Shown in pieces: positions 37,926 through 46,500 of a stretch of 64,000 nt of DNA. Both the position numbers and the translations under genes were made by a program. Under the pieces are notes generated by a model, which did no database searches, was not told the DNA's origin, and saw only the letters and a program-made list of their open reading frames with translations. The stretch's first letter is position 1. Each line of letters starts with the position of its first letter. This stretch comes from Streptomyces mirabilis (lineage in GTDB: Bacteria > Actinomycetota > Actinomycetes > Streptomycetales > Streptomycetaceae), in NCBI RefSeq assembly GCF_039503195.1, contig NZ_JBCJKP010000001.1, positions 2,294,001 to 2,358,000 of the forward strand. The letters are read 5' to 3'.

Positions 37926-38586
37926 GACGTGGCCCCGCTGTTCTGTGCCGCGGCCGCGGCGTCCGCCTCCGCGGACTCCCGGCGCACCGTGACGACGCGC
38001 TGGATCAGCGTGACCAGGCTGCCGACGGCGACGATCCACAGCGCGACGGGCAGCAGCCACTGGATGCCGGGCACGCCGAACTTGTGCAGCCCCGCGAGGC
38101 CCGCCGCGACCAGGGAGACCACCAGGCGCTCGGCACGCTCGACCAGGCCGTTCACGGCGACGGGCAGGCCGATCGACTCGCCACGGGCCTTGGTGTACGA
38201 GACCACCTGGCCGCTGGCCAGGCAGAAGATCGAGACGGCGCACAGGGCGTTGTTGTCGCCGGCGCCCGCGTACCAGAGCGCGAAACCGCCGAAGATCGCG
38301 CCGTCGGCGACCCGGTCGAGCGTGGAGTCCAGGAAGGCGCCCCAGCGGCTGGAGCGGCCGAGCTGGCGCGCCATGTTTCCGTCGACCAGGTCGGAGAAGA
38401 CGAAGAGCGTGATGACGATCGTGCCCCAGAAGAACTCCCCCCGGGGTAGAAGACCAGCGCGCCCGCCATGACTCCGGCCGTACCCAGGAGGGTGACCGTG
38501 TCGGGGCTTACCCCCCGACGGATGAGAAACGCGGCGAACGGTGTGAGGACACGCGTGAAGAATGCACGCGCGTACTTGTTCAGCAT
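37922..38586 (-). pseudogene. pgsA: Phosphatidylinositol phosphate synthase, frameshifted as read
   Basis: CDP-alcohol phosphatidyltransferase that makes phosphatidylinositol phosphate, the PIM precursor. MLNKYARAFFTRVLTPFAAF starts at ATG 38586 and reads through to VFYP. The rest (EFFWGTIVITLFVFSDLVDG...) is in another frame. At 38437-38446 the minus strand reads CCCC-GGGGGG; one more C would join the frames as FYPRGEFFW. The catalytic motif DG-x2-AR-x8-G-x3-D-x3-D (VDGNMARQLGRSSRWGAFLD, STLD) is complete. The total is 665 bases, one short of 222 codons. Because PI lipids are expected to be essential, a sequencing or assembly error in the homopolymer is the likeliest cause. Otherwise it is a true pseudogene or a programmed frameshift. 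Confidence 0.85.
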
Positions 38587-38861
38587 GGCCTTCCCGAGGG
38601 TCGGTGTCGCCGCGCGGCCCCTGCTGGCCACCGGCTGGCCCATCGTAGCCACGCGCGCGCCGGTGCGACGGCCGGGCACCCGCACCCCGTGTCACGGTGG
38701 GATGCCGCCGATGTCACGGCGGGATCGCGTCCCCCGTATGGACGCACCGTGACGCGAGTGCAAAGCTCGAAGACACCGCGGGCGTCATCGGAGCCGCACC
38801 GCACGCGGATCCGGCCATGCCCGCGCCCAAAGAGACCTCACCGTGCACGGGAGGCATGACC

Positions 38862-41057
38862 ATGGGCGACAAGGCGAACGCACACCCCGGAGCCGCCGGC
38901 AGGGCTACAGCGGCCGACCACCCCGCGTCCGTACGGAATGTGGTGCTGGTCGGCCACAGCGGATCCGGCAAGACGACATTGGTGGAAGCTCTCGCGCTGA
39001 CGGCGGGAGCAGTGAATCGGGCGGGCAGGGTGGAGGACGGCACCGCCGTCTCCGACTACGACGAGATCGAGCACCGGCAGCAGCGCTCGGTGCAGCTGTC
39101 CCTGGTACCCGTCGACTGGGACGGGTACAAGATCAACATCATCGACACCCCCGGATACGCCGACTTCGTCGGGGAACTCAGGGCCGGTCTGCGCGCCGCG
39201 GACGCGGCCCTTTTCGTCGTCTCGGCCTCGGACGGGGTGGACGGCTCGACCCGGATGGTGTGGGAGGAGTGCGCGGCGGTCGGCATGCCGCGCGCCATCG
39301 TGATCACCCACCTCGAATCGGCGCGCGCCGACTTCGACGACATGACGCGGATCTGCGCCGAGGCCTTCGGCGCGGACGACCCCGACGCCGTACTGCCGCT
39401 GTACCTGCCGCTGCACGGCGCGGAGGGGCCCGACGGGCACGCCCCTGTCACCGGGCTGATCGGGCTCCTCACACAGCGGCTGTTCGACTACTCCTCCGGG
39501 GAGCGCAAGGAGGCCGAGCCGGGACCGGAGCAGCTGCCGCTGATCGAGGAGGCGCGCAACCGGCTGATCGAGGGGATCATCGCCGAGAGCGAGGACGAGA
39601 CCCTCATGGACCGCTACCTGGGCGGCGAGCAGATCGACGTCAAGACGCTCGTGCAGGACCTGGAGCGGGCCGTGGCGCGCGGGGCCTTCTTCCCGGTCCT
39701 GGCGGCCGCGCCCGCCGCCGAGGGCGCCCGCCAGGGTCTCGGCACCGTCGAGCTCCTGGAACTCGTCACGGGGGGCTTCCCGACCCCGCTGGAGCGCCCG
39801 GCGCCCACCGTGACGACACCGGAAGGGCAGGAACGCGGGGTCAAGGCCTGCGATCCGAACGGGCCGCTGGTCGCGGAGGTCGTGAAGACGGCCAGCGACC
39901 CCTACGTGGGCCGGGTCTCCCTCGTCCGCGTCTTCTCGGGCACCCTGCGCCCCGACGAGACGGTGCACGTCTCCGGGCACGGGCTCGGCGACCGCGGGCA
40001 CGAGGACCACGACGTCGACGAGCGCGTCGGCGCCCTGTCCGCGCCGTTCGGCAAACAGCAGCGCTCCCTGACGCACTGCATCGCGGGCGACCTGGCCTGC
40101 GTGGCGAAGCTCAACCGGGCCGAGACCGGTGACACGCTCTCGGCCAAGGACGACCCGCTGCTGATGGAGCCCTGGCAGATGCCGGACCCGCTGCTGCCGC
40201 TCGCCATCCAGGCACACAGCAAGGCCGACGAGGACAAGCTCTCGCAGGGCCTGGGCCGGCTGGTCGCCGAGGACCCCACCATGCGCCTGGAACAGAACCA
40301 GAACACCCACCAGGTCGTTCTGTGGTGCCTGGGCGAGGCCCACGCCGACGTCGCCCTTGAGCGGCTGCGCAACCGGTACGGCGTCCAGGTCGACGTGGTC
40401 CCGCACAAGGTCTCCCTGCGGGAGACGTTCGCGGACAGGGCCGCGGGGCGCGGTCGCCATGTGAAGCAGTCCGGCGGGCACGGCCAGTACGCGATCTGCG
40501 AGATCGAGGTCGAACCCCTCCCGAACGGCTCGGGAATCGAGTTCGTGGACAAGGTCGTCGGCGGGGCCGTGCCCCGGCAGTTCATCCCCTCCGTCGAGAA
40601 GGGGGTGCGGGCCCAGGCCGCCAAGGGCGTGGTCGCGGGCTATCCCCTCATCGACGTACGGATCACCCTGCTCGACGGCAAGGCGCACTCCGTGGACTCC
40701 TCCGACGCGGCGTTCCAGACCGCGGGCGCGCTCGCCCTGCGTGAGGCGGCCGCCGACACCAGGATCCATCTGCTGGAGCCGGTGGCCGAGGTGACGGTCC
40801 TGGTCGGCGACGAGTACGTGGGCGCCGTGATGAGCGACCTGTCGGGGCGGCGCGGCCGGGTGGTCGGCACCGAGCAGGCGGGCGGCGGACGCACGCTCGT
40901 ACGGGCCGAGGTCCCGGAGATCGAGATCGGACGGTACGCCGTGGATCTGCGCTCCCTCTCGCACGGCACCGCACGCTTCAACCGCACCTACGCACGGCAC
41001 GAGCCGATGCCGTCGCAGATCGCCGAAAGGATGCGCGAACAGGCCCAGAACGCCTGA
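38862..41057 (+). CDS. Elongation factor G-like GTPase (EF-G2 family)
   Basis: A 731-residue protein with the full five-domain EF-G layout. G1 is VVLVGHSGSGKTTLVEALAL, G3 is INIIDTPGYADFVGEL, and domains III-V include HQVVLWCLGEAHADVALERL and SGGHGQYAICEIEVEPLP. The G4 motif that should read NKxD is THLE (VITHLESARADF), so guanine specificity may be altered. It resembles the actinobacterial EF-G2 group, whose function is not settled. The second ATG (38862) is preferred: GGGAGG lies seven bases upstream, while the first ATG (38856) is only one base from it. The gene diverges from pgsA. Confidence 0.9.
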   Translation: MGDKANAHPGAAGRATAADHPASVRNVVLVGHSGSGKTTLVEALALTAGAVNRAGRVEDGTAVSDYDEIEHRQQRSVQLSLVPVDWDGYKINIIDTPGYADFVGELRAGLRAADAALFVVSASDGVDGSTRMVWEECAAVGMPRAIVITHLESARADFDDMTRICAEAFGADDPDAVLPLYLPLHGAEGPDGHAPVTGLIGLLTQRLFDYSSGERKEAEPGPEQLPLIEEARNRLIEGIIAESEDETLMDRYLGGEQIDVKTLVQDLERAVARGAFFPVLAAAPAAEGARQGLGTVELLELVTGGFPTPLERPAPTVTTPEGQERGVKACDPNGPLVAEVVKTASDPYVGRVSLVRVFSGTLRPDETVHVSGHGLGDRGHEDHDVDERVGALSAPFGKQQRSLTHCIAGDLACVAKLNRAETGDTLSAKDDPLLMEPWQMPDPLLPLAIQAHSKADEDKLSQGLGRLVAEDPTMRLEQNQNTHQVVLWCLGEAHADVALERLRNRYGVQVDVVPHKVSLRETFADRAAGRGRHVKQSGGHGQYAICEIEVEPLPNGSGIEFVDKVVGGAVPRQFIPSVEKGVRAQAAKGVVAGYPLIDVRITLLDGKAHSVDSSDAAFQTAGALALREAAADTRIHLLEPVAEVTVLVGDEYVGAVMSDLSGRRGRVVGTEQAGGGRTLVRAEVPEIEIGRYAVDLRSLSHGTARFNRTYARHEPMPSQIAERMREQAQNA

Positions 41058-41077
41058 CGGTTCGGTTCCTCTCACCC

Positions 41078-41105
41078 TCGGCGGGCGGCTTCGGCCGTCC
41101 GCCGA
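41078..41105 (+). terminator. Hairpin with UUCG loop after the EF-G-like gene
   Basis: TCGGCGGGCGGC (41078-41089), loop TTCG and GCCGTCCGCCGA (41094-41105) form a 12-bp stem with one G-U pair. It begins 20 bases after the stop. UUCG tetraloops make very stable hairpins, so it probably ends the EF-G transcript before the next gene. Confidence 0.75.
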
Positions 41106-41166
41106 CGAATGTCGGTCGCGGCCGATACTCTGGGAACTGATCAAGACGATGACCTGATCAACAGGT

Positions 41167-42888
41167 GTGCGGGGCAGGGAAGTCGGGAAAGCCGCAGGAG
41201 CGGGTGCGGCGGCGATGGGGGCGGAAGTGGCGTTCGACGGTTTCGATTTCACTCCCGGGGCGCAGGTGCCGCTCTCGGGTTCGGCGGGACAGACGGCGGC
41301 GACCTTCGCCCTGGCCTCGGCGGCGTACCGGGACAGCGATGTCGGCGAGATCCTCAAGGCGAACAACCAGTGGCACGAGTCCACCGTCAGCTCAGGCCGC
41401 AAGTGGGCCACGATCTTCAGGCCCAACCTCGGCGAGGCCTTCGGGCGGGCGGTGGTGGACCGCATGCTGGGCGCCGGCCGCAAGCCCCTCATCCAGTCCT
41501 TCGGCACCGAGCCGCAGGTCGTCGTCGAGCACTGCCTCGCGGCGAACCGCATCCGCCGGGAGCGGGACAACTGGCTGTCGGCCGTCATGGTGCTGTGCGG
41601 TGTGCTGTTCCTGCCCGGGCTGCTGGTGTGGCTGCTGGTCTTCCAGCTCCGGTCCATGATCGCCAAGCAGACGAACAAGCGCGCCGGCGCCCTCGGCACC
41701 ACGCTCCTGGTCGCCTTCGGCGCCCTCGCCGTGGTCTTCCTCGTCCGTATGCCCTTCACCGGCTTCTGGGCCTGGTACGCGCGTGCGTCGGTGGTCCTCC
41801 CGGTGATCGGCTGGCTCTGGGCCAAGCAGATCTGCGAACGGACCGCCAAGGACCTGCGCGCGCGCTGGGACAGCCTGCTGTCCGGAGGTGGCCTCGGTGC
41901 CAAGATCCCGGAGGCGGTGCCCGGCAGTCCGGGCGAGACGGCGGCCGAGCGACTGCGCCAGGCCCTGGCCGCCCTCAGCGCCGAGCAGCAGTCCAACTCG
42001 GTGTTCTACGCCGGGCCCAAGGGCATACTCGGCATGGGCACCCGGTGGGGCAGTTGGCAGCTCGCCGAGGACCTCGTCCCCAAGGACCCGGACAAGGAGA
42101 TCCACCCCTTCCGCAGCTGGGACGTCGTGCGCAACATCCACGACAAGCTCCGCATGCTGGAGCGCGGCCCGCTCAACACCGGTGGTTTCCCCACCCCTTC
42201 GATCAAGCACTGGGTCGTCTCGCCGATCGGTGAGAACGCCAAGGAGGTGTCCCGGCCGGGCGGCACGGACGTCGAGGCGTACACGATCAAGAGCCACGCC
42301 ATACAGGACATCTGCAACAAGCAGCAGTTCGGCAGCGGCCAGCGGCACTACCTCGGCGTGCAGTGGACCCTGTGGGACGGCCAGTTGATCATCACCATGC
42401 TGATCACCGTGACCGTGCTGCACGAGACGCTGCGCATCGAGATCACCGGGCACGCCCTGGGTCCCGTGAACTCCCTGTTCACCAGCAAGCCCGAGGCCCC
42501 GACGAAGGAAGTCGCCAAGGCGGTCAAGTTCTGGGAGACCCGCAAGGTGAAGCTGCCGCTGGTCACCACGGACGAGGTCGTACGTCTCACCGCGCGCGCC
42601 CCGCTCACCGGGTACCCGCCGCTGCTCAACTGGCTCGGCGGCAAGCTGACGCTGCCCGAGCCGTTCGGCCTGCGGCACGCGTGGGCCGACCAGCCCTGGC
42701 GGCACCGCTTCATGGCCGACGACGCGCTGCGGGCGGCCACGCCGGTGCTGCGTGTCGTGCACGCGGCGGCGATCAAGGTGCTGGACGAGAACGGGGTCGA
42801 CACGGAGAAGTTCGGCAACCGGTCGGCGTTCCTCAGCACGGCGGTGCAGGACACGTCGCCCCGGAAGGCCGACCTCTACGACGCGTGA
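41167..42888 (+). CDS. Uncharacterised membrane protein, 573 residues
   Basis: I do not recognise a family. The N-terminal 130 residues are soluble (QVPLSGSAGQTAATFALASA). Three membrane segments follow around residues 135-220 (LSAVMVLCGVLFLPGLLVWLL, LGTTLLVAFGALAVVFLV and a third containing SVVLPVIGWLWAK), then a long soluble C-terminal part. That part has one more hydrophobic stretch (GQLIITMLITVTVLHETL) and motifs rich in Trp/Pro. No catalytic signature is visible. The start is uncertain: the GTG at 41167 has no ribosome site, and an ATG at 41215 gives MGAEVAFDGFDF. A GATACT -10-like site lies at 41124-41129. Base composition is normal for the window. Confidence 0.7.
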   Translation: MRGREVGKAAGAGAAAMGAEVAFDGFDFTPGAQVPLSGSAGQTAATFALASAAYRDSDVGEILKANNQWHESTVSSGRKWATIFRPNLGEAFGRAVVDRMLGAGRKPLIQSFGTEPQVVVEHCLAANRIRRERDNWLSAVMVLCGVLFLPGLLVWLLVFQLRSMIAKQTNKRAGALGTTLLVAFGALAVVFLVRMPFTGFWAWYARASVVLPVIGWLWAKQICERTAKDLRARWDSLLSGGGLGAKIPEAVPGSPGETAAERLRQALAALSAEQQSNSVFYAGPKGILGMGTRWGSWQLAEDLVPKDPDKEIHPFRSWDVVRNIHDKLRMLERGPLNTGGFPTPSIKHWVVSPIGENAKEVSRPGGTDVEAYTIKSHAIQDICNKQQFGSGQRHYLGVQWTLWDGQLIITMLITVTVLHETLRIEITGHALGPVNSLFTSKPEAPTKEVAKAVKFWETRKVKLPLVTTDEVVRLTARAPLTGYPPLLNWLGGKLTLPEPFGLRHAWADQPWRHRFMADDALRAATPVLRVVHAAAIKVLDENGVDTEKFGNRSAFLSTAVQDTSPRKADLYDA

Positions 42889-42935
42889 GCCTCCGGCGGA
42901 GAGGCGGGATGGGCCGGTACGCAGAGTGACGGTCG

Positions 42936-42980
42936 TCGGGGGCTGGTCGCGCAGTTCCCCGCGCCCCTGAAGGGGCGCGC
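42936..42980. repeat. Copy of the GGGGCTGGTCGCGCAGTTCC dispersed module
   Basis: GGGGCTGGTCGCGCAGTTCC is followed by CCGCGCCCCT, a GAA spacer, and AGGGGCGCG. This is the first module of the composite repeat at 17.5 and 34.4 kb, here alone. CGCGCCCCT/AGGGGCGCG forms a hairpin. It lies between the orphan membrane protein gene and the HIT gene, which are convergent. Confidence 0.65.
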
Positions 42981-42984
42981 CGAA

Positions 42985-43008
42985 GGGGCGCCTGTCGGCA
43001 GGCGCCCC
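42985..43008. terminator. Perfect 10-bp hairpin before the HIT gene stop
   Basis: GGGGCGCCTG (42985-42994) and CAGGCGCCCC (42999-43008) are exact complements over a TCGG loop, followed by GTTTGA. It is 8 bases from the HIT gene stop and can terminate both convergent transcripts. Confidence 0.7.
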
Positions 43009-43015
43009 GTTTGAG

Positions 43016-43564
43016 CTAAGGCGTCGGCCAGGCCTCTGCCAGCATCTTGCGGGTGTCGGCCAGGAGCTGCGGGAGCACCTTGGTGTGGCCGACGACCGGC
43101 ATGAAGTTGGTGTCGCCGCCCCAGCGGGGGACGATGTGCTGGTGGAGATGGGCGGCGATGCCCGCGCCCGCCACCGTGCCCTGGTTCATGCCGATGTTGA
43201 AACCGTGCGCGCCCGAGGCGGTGCGCAGCGCGGTCATCGCCTGCTTGGTCAGCTCGGCGAGCTCGGCGGTCTCCGGGTCGGTCAGGTCGGTGTAGTCCGC
43301 GACATGGCGGTAGGGCACGACCATGAGGTGGCCGCCGTTGTACGGGTACAGGTTGAGCACCGCGTACACCTGCTCACCGCGCCTCACGATGAGCCCGTCC
43401 TCGTCGGACTTGGCGGGGATCGAGCAGAACGGACAGCCGTCGTCGGCCCCCGGGCCGGTGGGCTTGTTCTCGCCCTGGATGTAAGCCATCCGGTGGGGCG
43501 TCCACAAGCGCTGGAACGCGTCCTGCGTTCCCACTCCGATCTGCTGCTCCGGCTCACTCGTCAT
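43016..43564 (-). CDS. HIT-family hydrolase/phosphorylase (AP4A phosphorylase-like)
   Basis: Histidine-triad protein acting on nucleotide phosphates. The 182-residue product carries a zinc-type start to the HIT core (GCPFCSIPAKSDEDGLIV), NLYPYNGGHLMVVPYRHV and the HxHxH triad in AAHLHQHIVPRWGG. This layout is close to the mycobacterial AP4A phosphorylase group, so dinucleoside polyphosphate cleavage is plausible. I place the start at the ATG at 43564 (MTSEPEQQIGVG). An ATG 12 bases upstream is possible and neither has a strong ribosome site. It diverges from the K+ channel gene. Confidence 0.88.
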   Translation of the reverse strand: MTSEPEQQIGVGTQDAFQRLWTPHRMAYIQGENKPTGPGADDGCPFCSIPAKSDEDGLIVRRGEQVYAVLNLYPYNGGHLMVVPYRHVADYTDLTDPETAELAELTKQAMTALRTASGAHGFNIGMNQGTVAGAGIAAHLHQHIVPRWGGDTNFMPVVGHTKVLPQLLADTRKMLAEAWPTP

Positions 43565-43643
43565 GTGGTGCAGCATATTGCTTCGCCCGTTCGCGGCGTG
43601 TCGGCGGGGCTCTCCCGAATGCTCGCCGGGCCAAGCTGGGCCG

Positions 43644-44321
43644 ATGGACGACGACAGCCGACAGGCCCGGTGGGAAAGGCGCACGGAGGTACCGCTCAGC
43701 CTGGCCTCGGTGCTGTTTCTCGCCGCGTACGCCGTCCTGGTCCTCGGGCACACGCTGCCCGTCGTCTGGCGGCACGCCTGTGTGGCGGCGATGCTGGCCG
43801 CCTGGGCGCTGTTCGGCGTCGACTACGCGGTGCGCTGGGGCCTGAGCGGACAGCGCCTCGACTTCGTCCGCGCGCACCCGGTGGACACCGTGGCCCTCCT
43901 GCTGCCGCTGCTGCGTCCGCTGCGCATCGTCAAGGTCTACGAGGCCGTACAGCGTCATCGTGGAGAGTCCCGTCTCTCCCTGCACGCGCGCGTGGTCTTC
44001 TACGCGGGGTTGTCGTCCGCGCTGCTCGGCTTCGCGGGCTCCCTCGCCGTCTACCAGCAGGAGCGCGGGGCGCCGGGGGCCTCGATCAGGACGTTCGGGG
44101 ACTCGGTGTGGTGGACCTGCACCACGCTCACGACGGTGGGGTACGGGGACGTGGTGCCGGTGACCCCGATGGGGCGCACGATCGCGTCGGTGCTGATGGT
44201 GTGCGGTCTGGCGCTGCTCGGCGCGGTGACCGGCTCGTTCTCGTCCTGGCTGCTCCAGGTGTTCGCGCGCGAGGACGAGAAGGACGGGAACAGGGGTGAG
44301 AAATGGCCCCCGGGGAGCTGA
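43644..44321 (+). CDS. Two-pore-domain-type potassium channel protein
   Basis: A 225-residue membrane protein of the KcsA-like voltage-gated family. It has about six hydrophobic segments. The pore helix and selectivity filter read TTLTTVGYGDVVPVTPMGR, followed by a last membrane segment (IASVLMVCGLALLGAVTG) and a basic/acidic tail. An S4-like stretch with two Arg (LLRPLRIVKVYEAVQRH) is present but short. The ATG at 43644 gives MDDDSRQARWERR and avoids an implausible extension. Its TGA stop is the exact loop of a 14-bp hairpin (44305-44335). Confidence 0.9.
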   Translation: MDDDSRQARWERRTEVPLSLASVLFLAAYAVLVLGHTLPVVWRHACVAAMLAAWALFGVDYAVRWGLSGQRLDFVRAHPVDTVALLLPLLRPLRIVKVYEAVQRHRGESRLSLHARVVFYAGLSSALLGFAGSLAVYQQERGAPGASIRTFGDSVWWTCTTLTTVGYGDVVPVTPMGRTIASVLMVCGLALLGAVTGSFSSWLLQVFAREDEKDGNRGEKWPPGS

Positions 44322-44335
44322 GCTCTCCGGGGGCC
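44305..44335 (+). terminator. Hairpin whose loop is the K+ channel stop codon
   Basis: GGCCCCCGGGGAGC (44305-44318) and GCTCTCCGGGGGCC (44322-44335) pair with one G-U, leaving the loop TGA, which is the channel gene's stop codon. The downstream thrS gene ends 62 bases away on the other strand, so the hairpin may serve both. Confidence 0.7.
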
Positions 44336-44397
44336 TTCCGTCCCCTGCGCGTCAAAGCGGCACCGTACGCGTCGGACCTGCGCGCCAGGCCTGTGCG

Positions 44398-46374
44398 TCA
44401 GACCTGTGCGCGCTCCTCGACGACCTTCATGATCTTGGTGATCGCCTCGTCGACCGGGATGCCGTTCTCCTGCGAGCCGTCGCGGTAGCGGAAGGAGACG
44501 GCGCCGGCCGCCATGTCCTCGTCGCCCGCGATGACCATGAAGGGCACCTTCTGCTTCTGGGCGTTGCGGATCTTCTTCTGCATGCGGTCGGAGGAGCCGT
44601 CGACCTCGACCCGCAGGCCCTTCTTCTTCGCCTCGGTGGCGAACTTCTGCAAGTACTCCACGTGCGCGTCGCCGATCGGGATGCCGACCGCCTGCACGGG
44701 CGCCAGCCAGGCCGGGAACGCGCCCGCGTAGTGCTCGAGGAGCACCGCGAAGAAGCGCTCGATGGAACCGAACAGCGCGCGGTGGATCATGACCGGACGC
44801 TGCTTGGAGCCGTCGGGGCCGGTGTACTCCAGGTCGAAGCGCTCCGGCAGGTTGAAGTCCAGCTGCACGGTCGACATCTGCCAGGTCCGGCCGATCGCGT
44901 CCTTGGTCTGGACGGAGATCTTCGGACCGTAGAAGGCGGCGCCGCCCGGGTCCGGGACGAGCGGGAGGCCCTGCTTCTCGGCCACCTGCCGCAGCGTCTC
45001 GGTGGCCTCCTCCCAGACCTCGTCGGAGCCGACGAACTTCTCCGGGTCCTTGGTGGAGAGCTCCAGGTAGAAGTCGGTCAGGCCGTAGTCGCGCAGCAGG
45101 TTCAGGACGAAGGTGAGCGTCTTGTCGAGCTCCTCCGCCATCTGCTCCTTGGTGCAGTAGATGTGCGCGTCGTCCTGTGTGAAGCCACGGGCGCGGGTCA
45201 GGCCGTGCACGACGCCCGACTTCTCGTACCGGTACACGGTGCCGAACTCGAAGAGGCGCAGCGGCAGTTCACGGTACGAGCGGCCGCGCGCGTCGAAGAT
45301 CAGGTTGTGCATCGGGCAGTTCATGGGCTTGAGGTAGTAGTCCACGCCCTCGTCGAGCTGCATGGGCGGGTACATGCCGTCGGCGTACCAGTCCAGGTGG
45401 CCCGAGGTCTCGAAGAGCTTCCCCTTCGTCGCGTGCGGGGTGTAGACGAACTCGTAGCCCTCTTCCTCGTGGCGGCGCCGCGAGTAGTCCTCCATGACCC
45501 GGCGGATGATGCCGCCCTTGGGGTGGAAGACGGCGAGGCCCGAGCCGATCTGGTCCGGGATGGAGAAGAGGTCCAGCTCGTTGCCCAGCTTGCGGTGGTC
45601 GCGCTTCTCGGCCTCCACGAGGAAGTCGAGGTGCGCCTTCAGCTCCTCCTTGGAGGGCCAGGCGGTGCCGTAGATGCGCTGGAGCATGGGGTTCTTCTCG
45701 CTGCCGCGCCAGTACGCGGCGGCGTTGCGCATGAGCTTGAACGCCGGGATGTTGCGGGTGGTGGGCAGGTGGGGACCGCGGCAGAGGTCCTTCCAGCACA
45801 GCTCGCCGGTCTTGGCGTCGAGGTTGTCGTAGATCGTCAGCTCGCCGCCGCCGACCTCGACGTCCGCGCCGTCGTCCGAGGACGCGGAGCCCTTGATGCC
45901 GATGAGCTCCAGCTTGTACGGCTCCGCGGCGAGTTCCTCGCGGGCGTCCTCGTCGGTGACCACACGACGGGAGAAGCGCTGGCCACGCTTCTGGATCTCC
46001 TGCATCTTCTTCTCGATGGCCTTGAGATCCTCGGGCGTGAACGGCCTCTCGACGTCGAAGTCGTAGTAGAAGCCGTCCTTGACCGGCGGGCCGATGCCCA
46101 GCTTGGCCTCGGGGAAGAGCTCCTGCACGGCCTGTGCCATGACGTGCGCGGTGGAGTGGCGCAGGATGTTGAGGCCGTCCTGGGAGGAGATCTCGACGGG
46201 CTCGACCTCCTCGCCGTCCCGCACCTCGTACGCGAGGTCCTTCAGCTCGCCGGCCACGCGGGCCGCGACGACGGTGCGCTCGCCGGTGAAGAGGTCGGCG
46301 GCCGTAGTGCCCGTCGTCACCACGCGTTCTTCCCGCTCGGAATCGCGTTGGATGATCACACGGACGTCTGACAC
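44398..46374 (-). CDS. thrS: Threonyl-tRNA synthetase
   Basis: Class II synthetase for threonine. The 658-residue product has a TGS-like N-domain, then the editing domain with the [18 protein letters not shown] metal site. The catalytic core includes the zinc ligand in [30 protein letters not shown] and a C-terminal anticodon-binding domain. The GTG at 46374 follows AGGAGAG by a normal distance and gives [14 protein letters not shown]. An upstream start would add 18 unrelated residues. A TAGGAT -10-like site lies at 46441-46446 but no good -35 is seen. There is no room for a T-box leader. Confidence 0.97.
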   Translation of the reverse strand: MSDVRVIIQRDSEREERVVTTGTTAADLFTGERTVVAARVAGELKDLAYEVRDGEEVEPVEISSQDGLNILRHSTAHVMAQAVQELFPEAKLGIGPPVKDGFYYDFDVERPFTPEDLKAIEKKMQEIQKRGQRFSRRVVTDEDAREELAAEPYKLELIGIKGSASSDDGADVEVGGGELTIYDNLDAKTGELCWKDLCRGPHLPTTRNIPAFKLMRNAAAYWRGSEKNPMLQRIYGTAWPSKEELKAHLDFLVEAEKRDHRKLGNELDLFSIPDQIGSGLAVFHPKGGIIRRVMEDYSRRRHEEEGYEFVYTPHATKGKLFETSGHLDWYADGMYPPMQLDEGVDYYLKPMNCPMHNLIFDARGRSYRELPLRLFEFGTVYRYEKSGVVHGLTRARGFTQDDAHIYCTKEQMAEELDKTLTFVLNLLRDYGLTDFYLELSTKDPEKFVGSDEVWEEATETLRQVAEKQGLPLVPDPGGAAFYGPKISVQTKDAIGRTWQMSTVQLDFNLPERFDLEYTGPDGSKQRPVMIHRALFGSIERFFAVLLEHYAGAFPAWLAPVQAVGIPIGDAHVEYLQKFATEAKKKGLRVEVDGSSDRMQKKIRNAQKQKVPFMVIAGDEDMAAGAVSFRYRDGSQENGIPVDEAITKIMKVVEERAQV

Positions 46375-46500
46375 CGGTCTCTCCTGACTGAAGGGGGCAA
46401 GCTCACCCAGTGGGCACGGCAGTGCCATGCCTGCCCGGCGATCCTACCGAGCCCGGGGCACCCTCCGCGAAACGGTTGGCGGCGAAGCGCCACAAAGCCC

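Noticed and set aside
46375..46500. T-box leader before thrS
   Set aside because: Only 126 bases are available and no specifier or T-box motif is seen.
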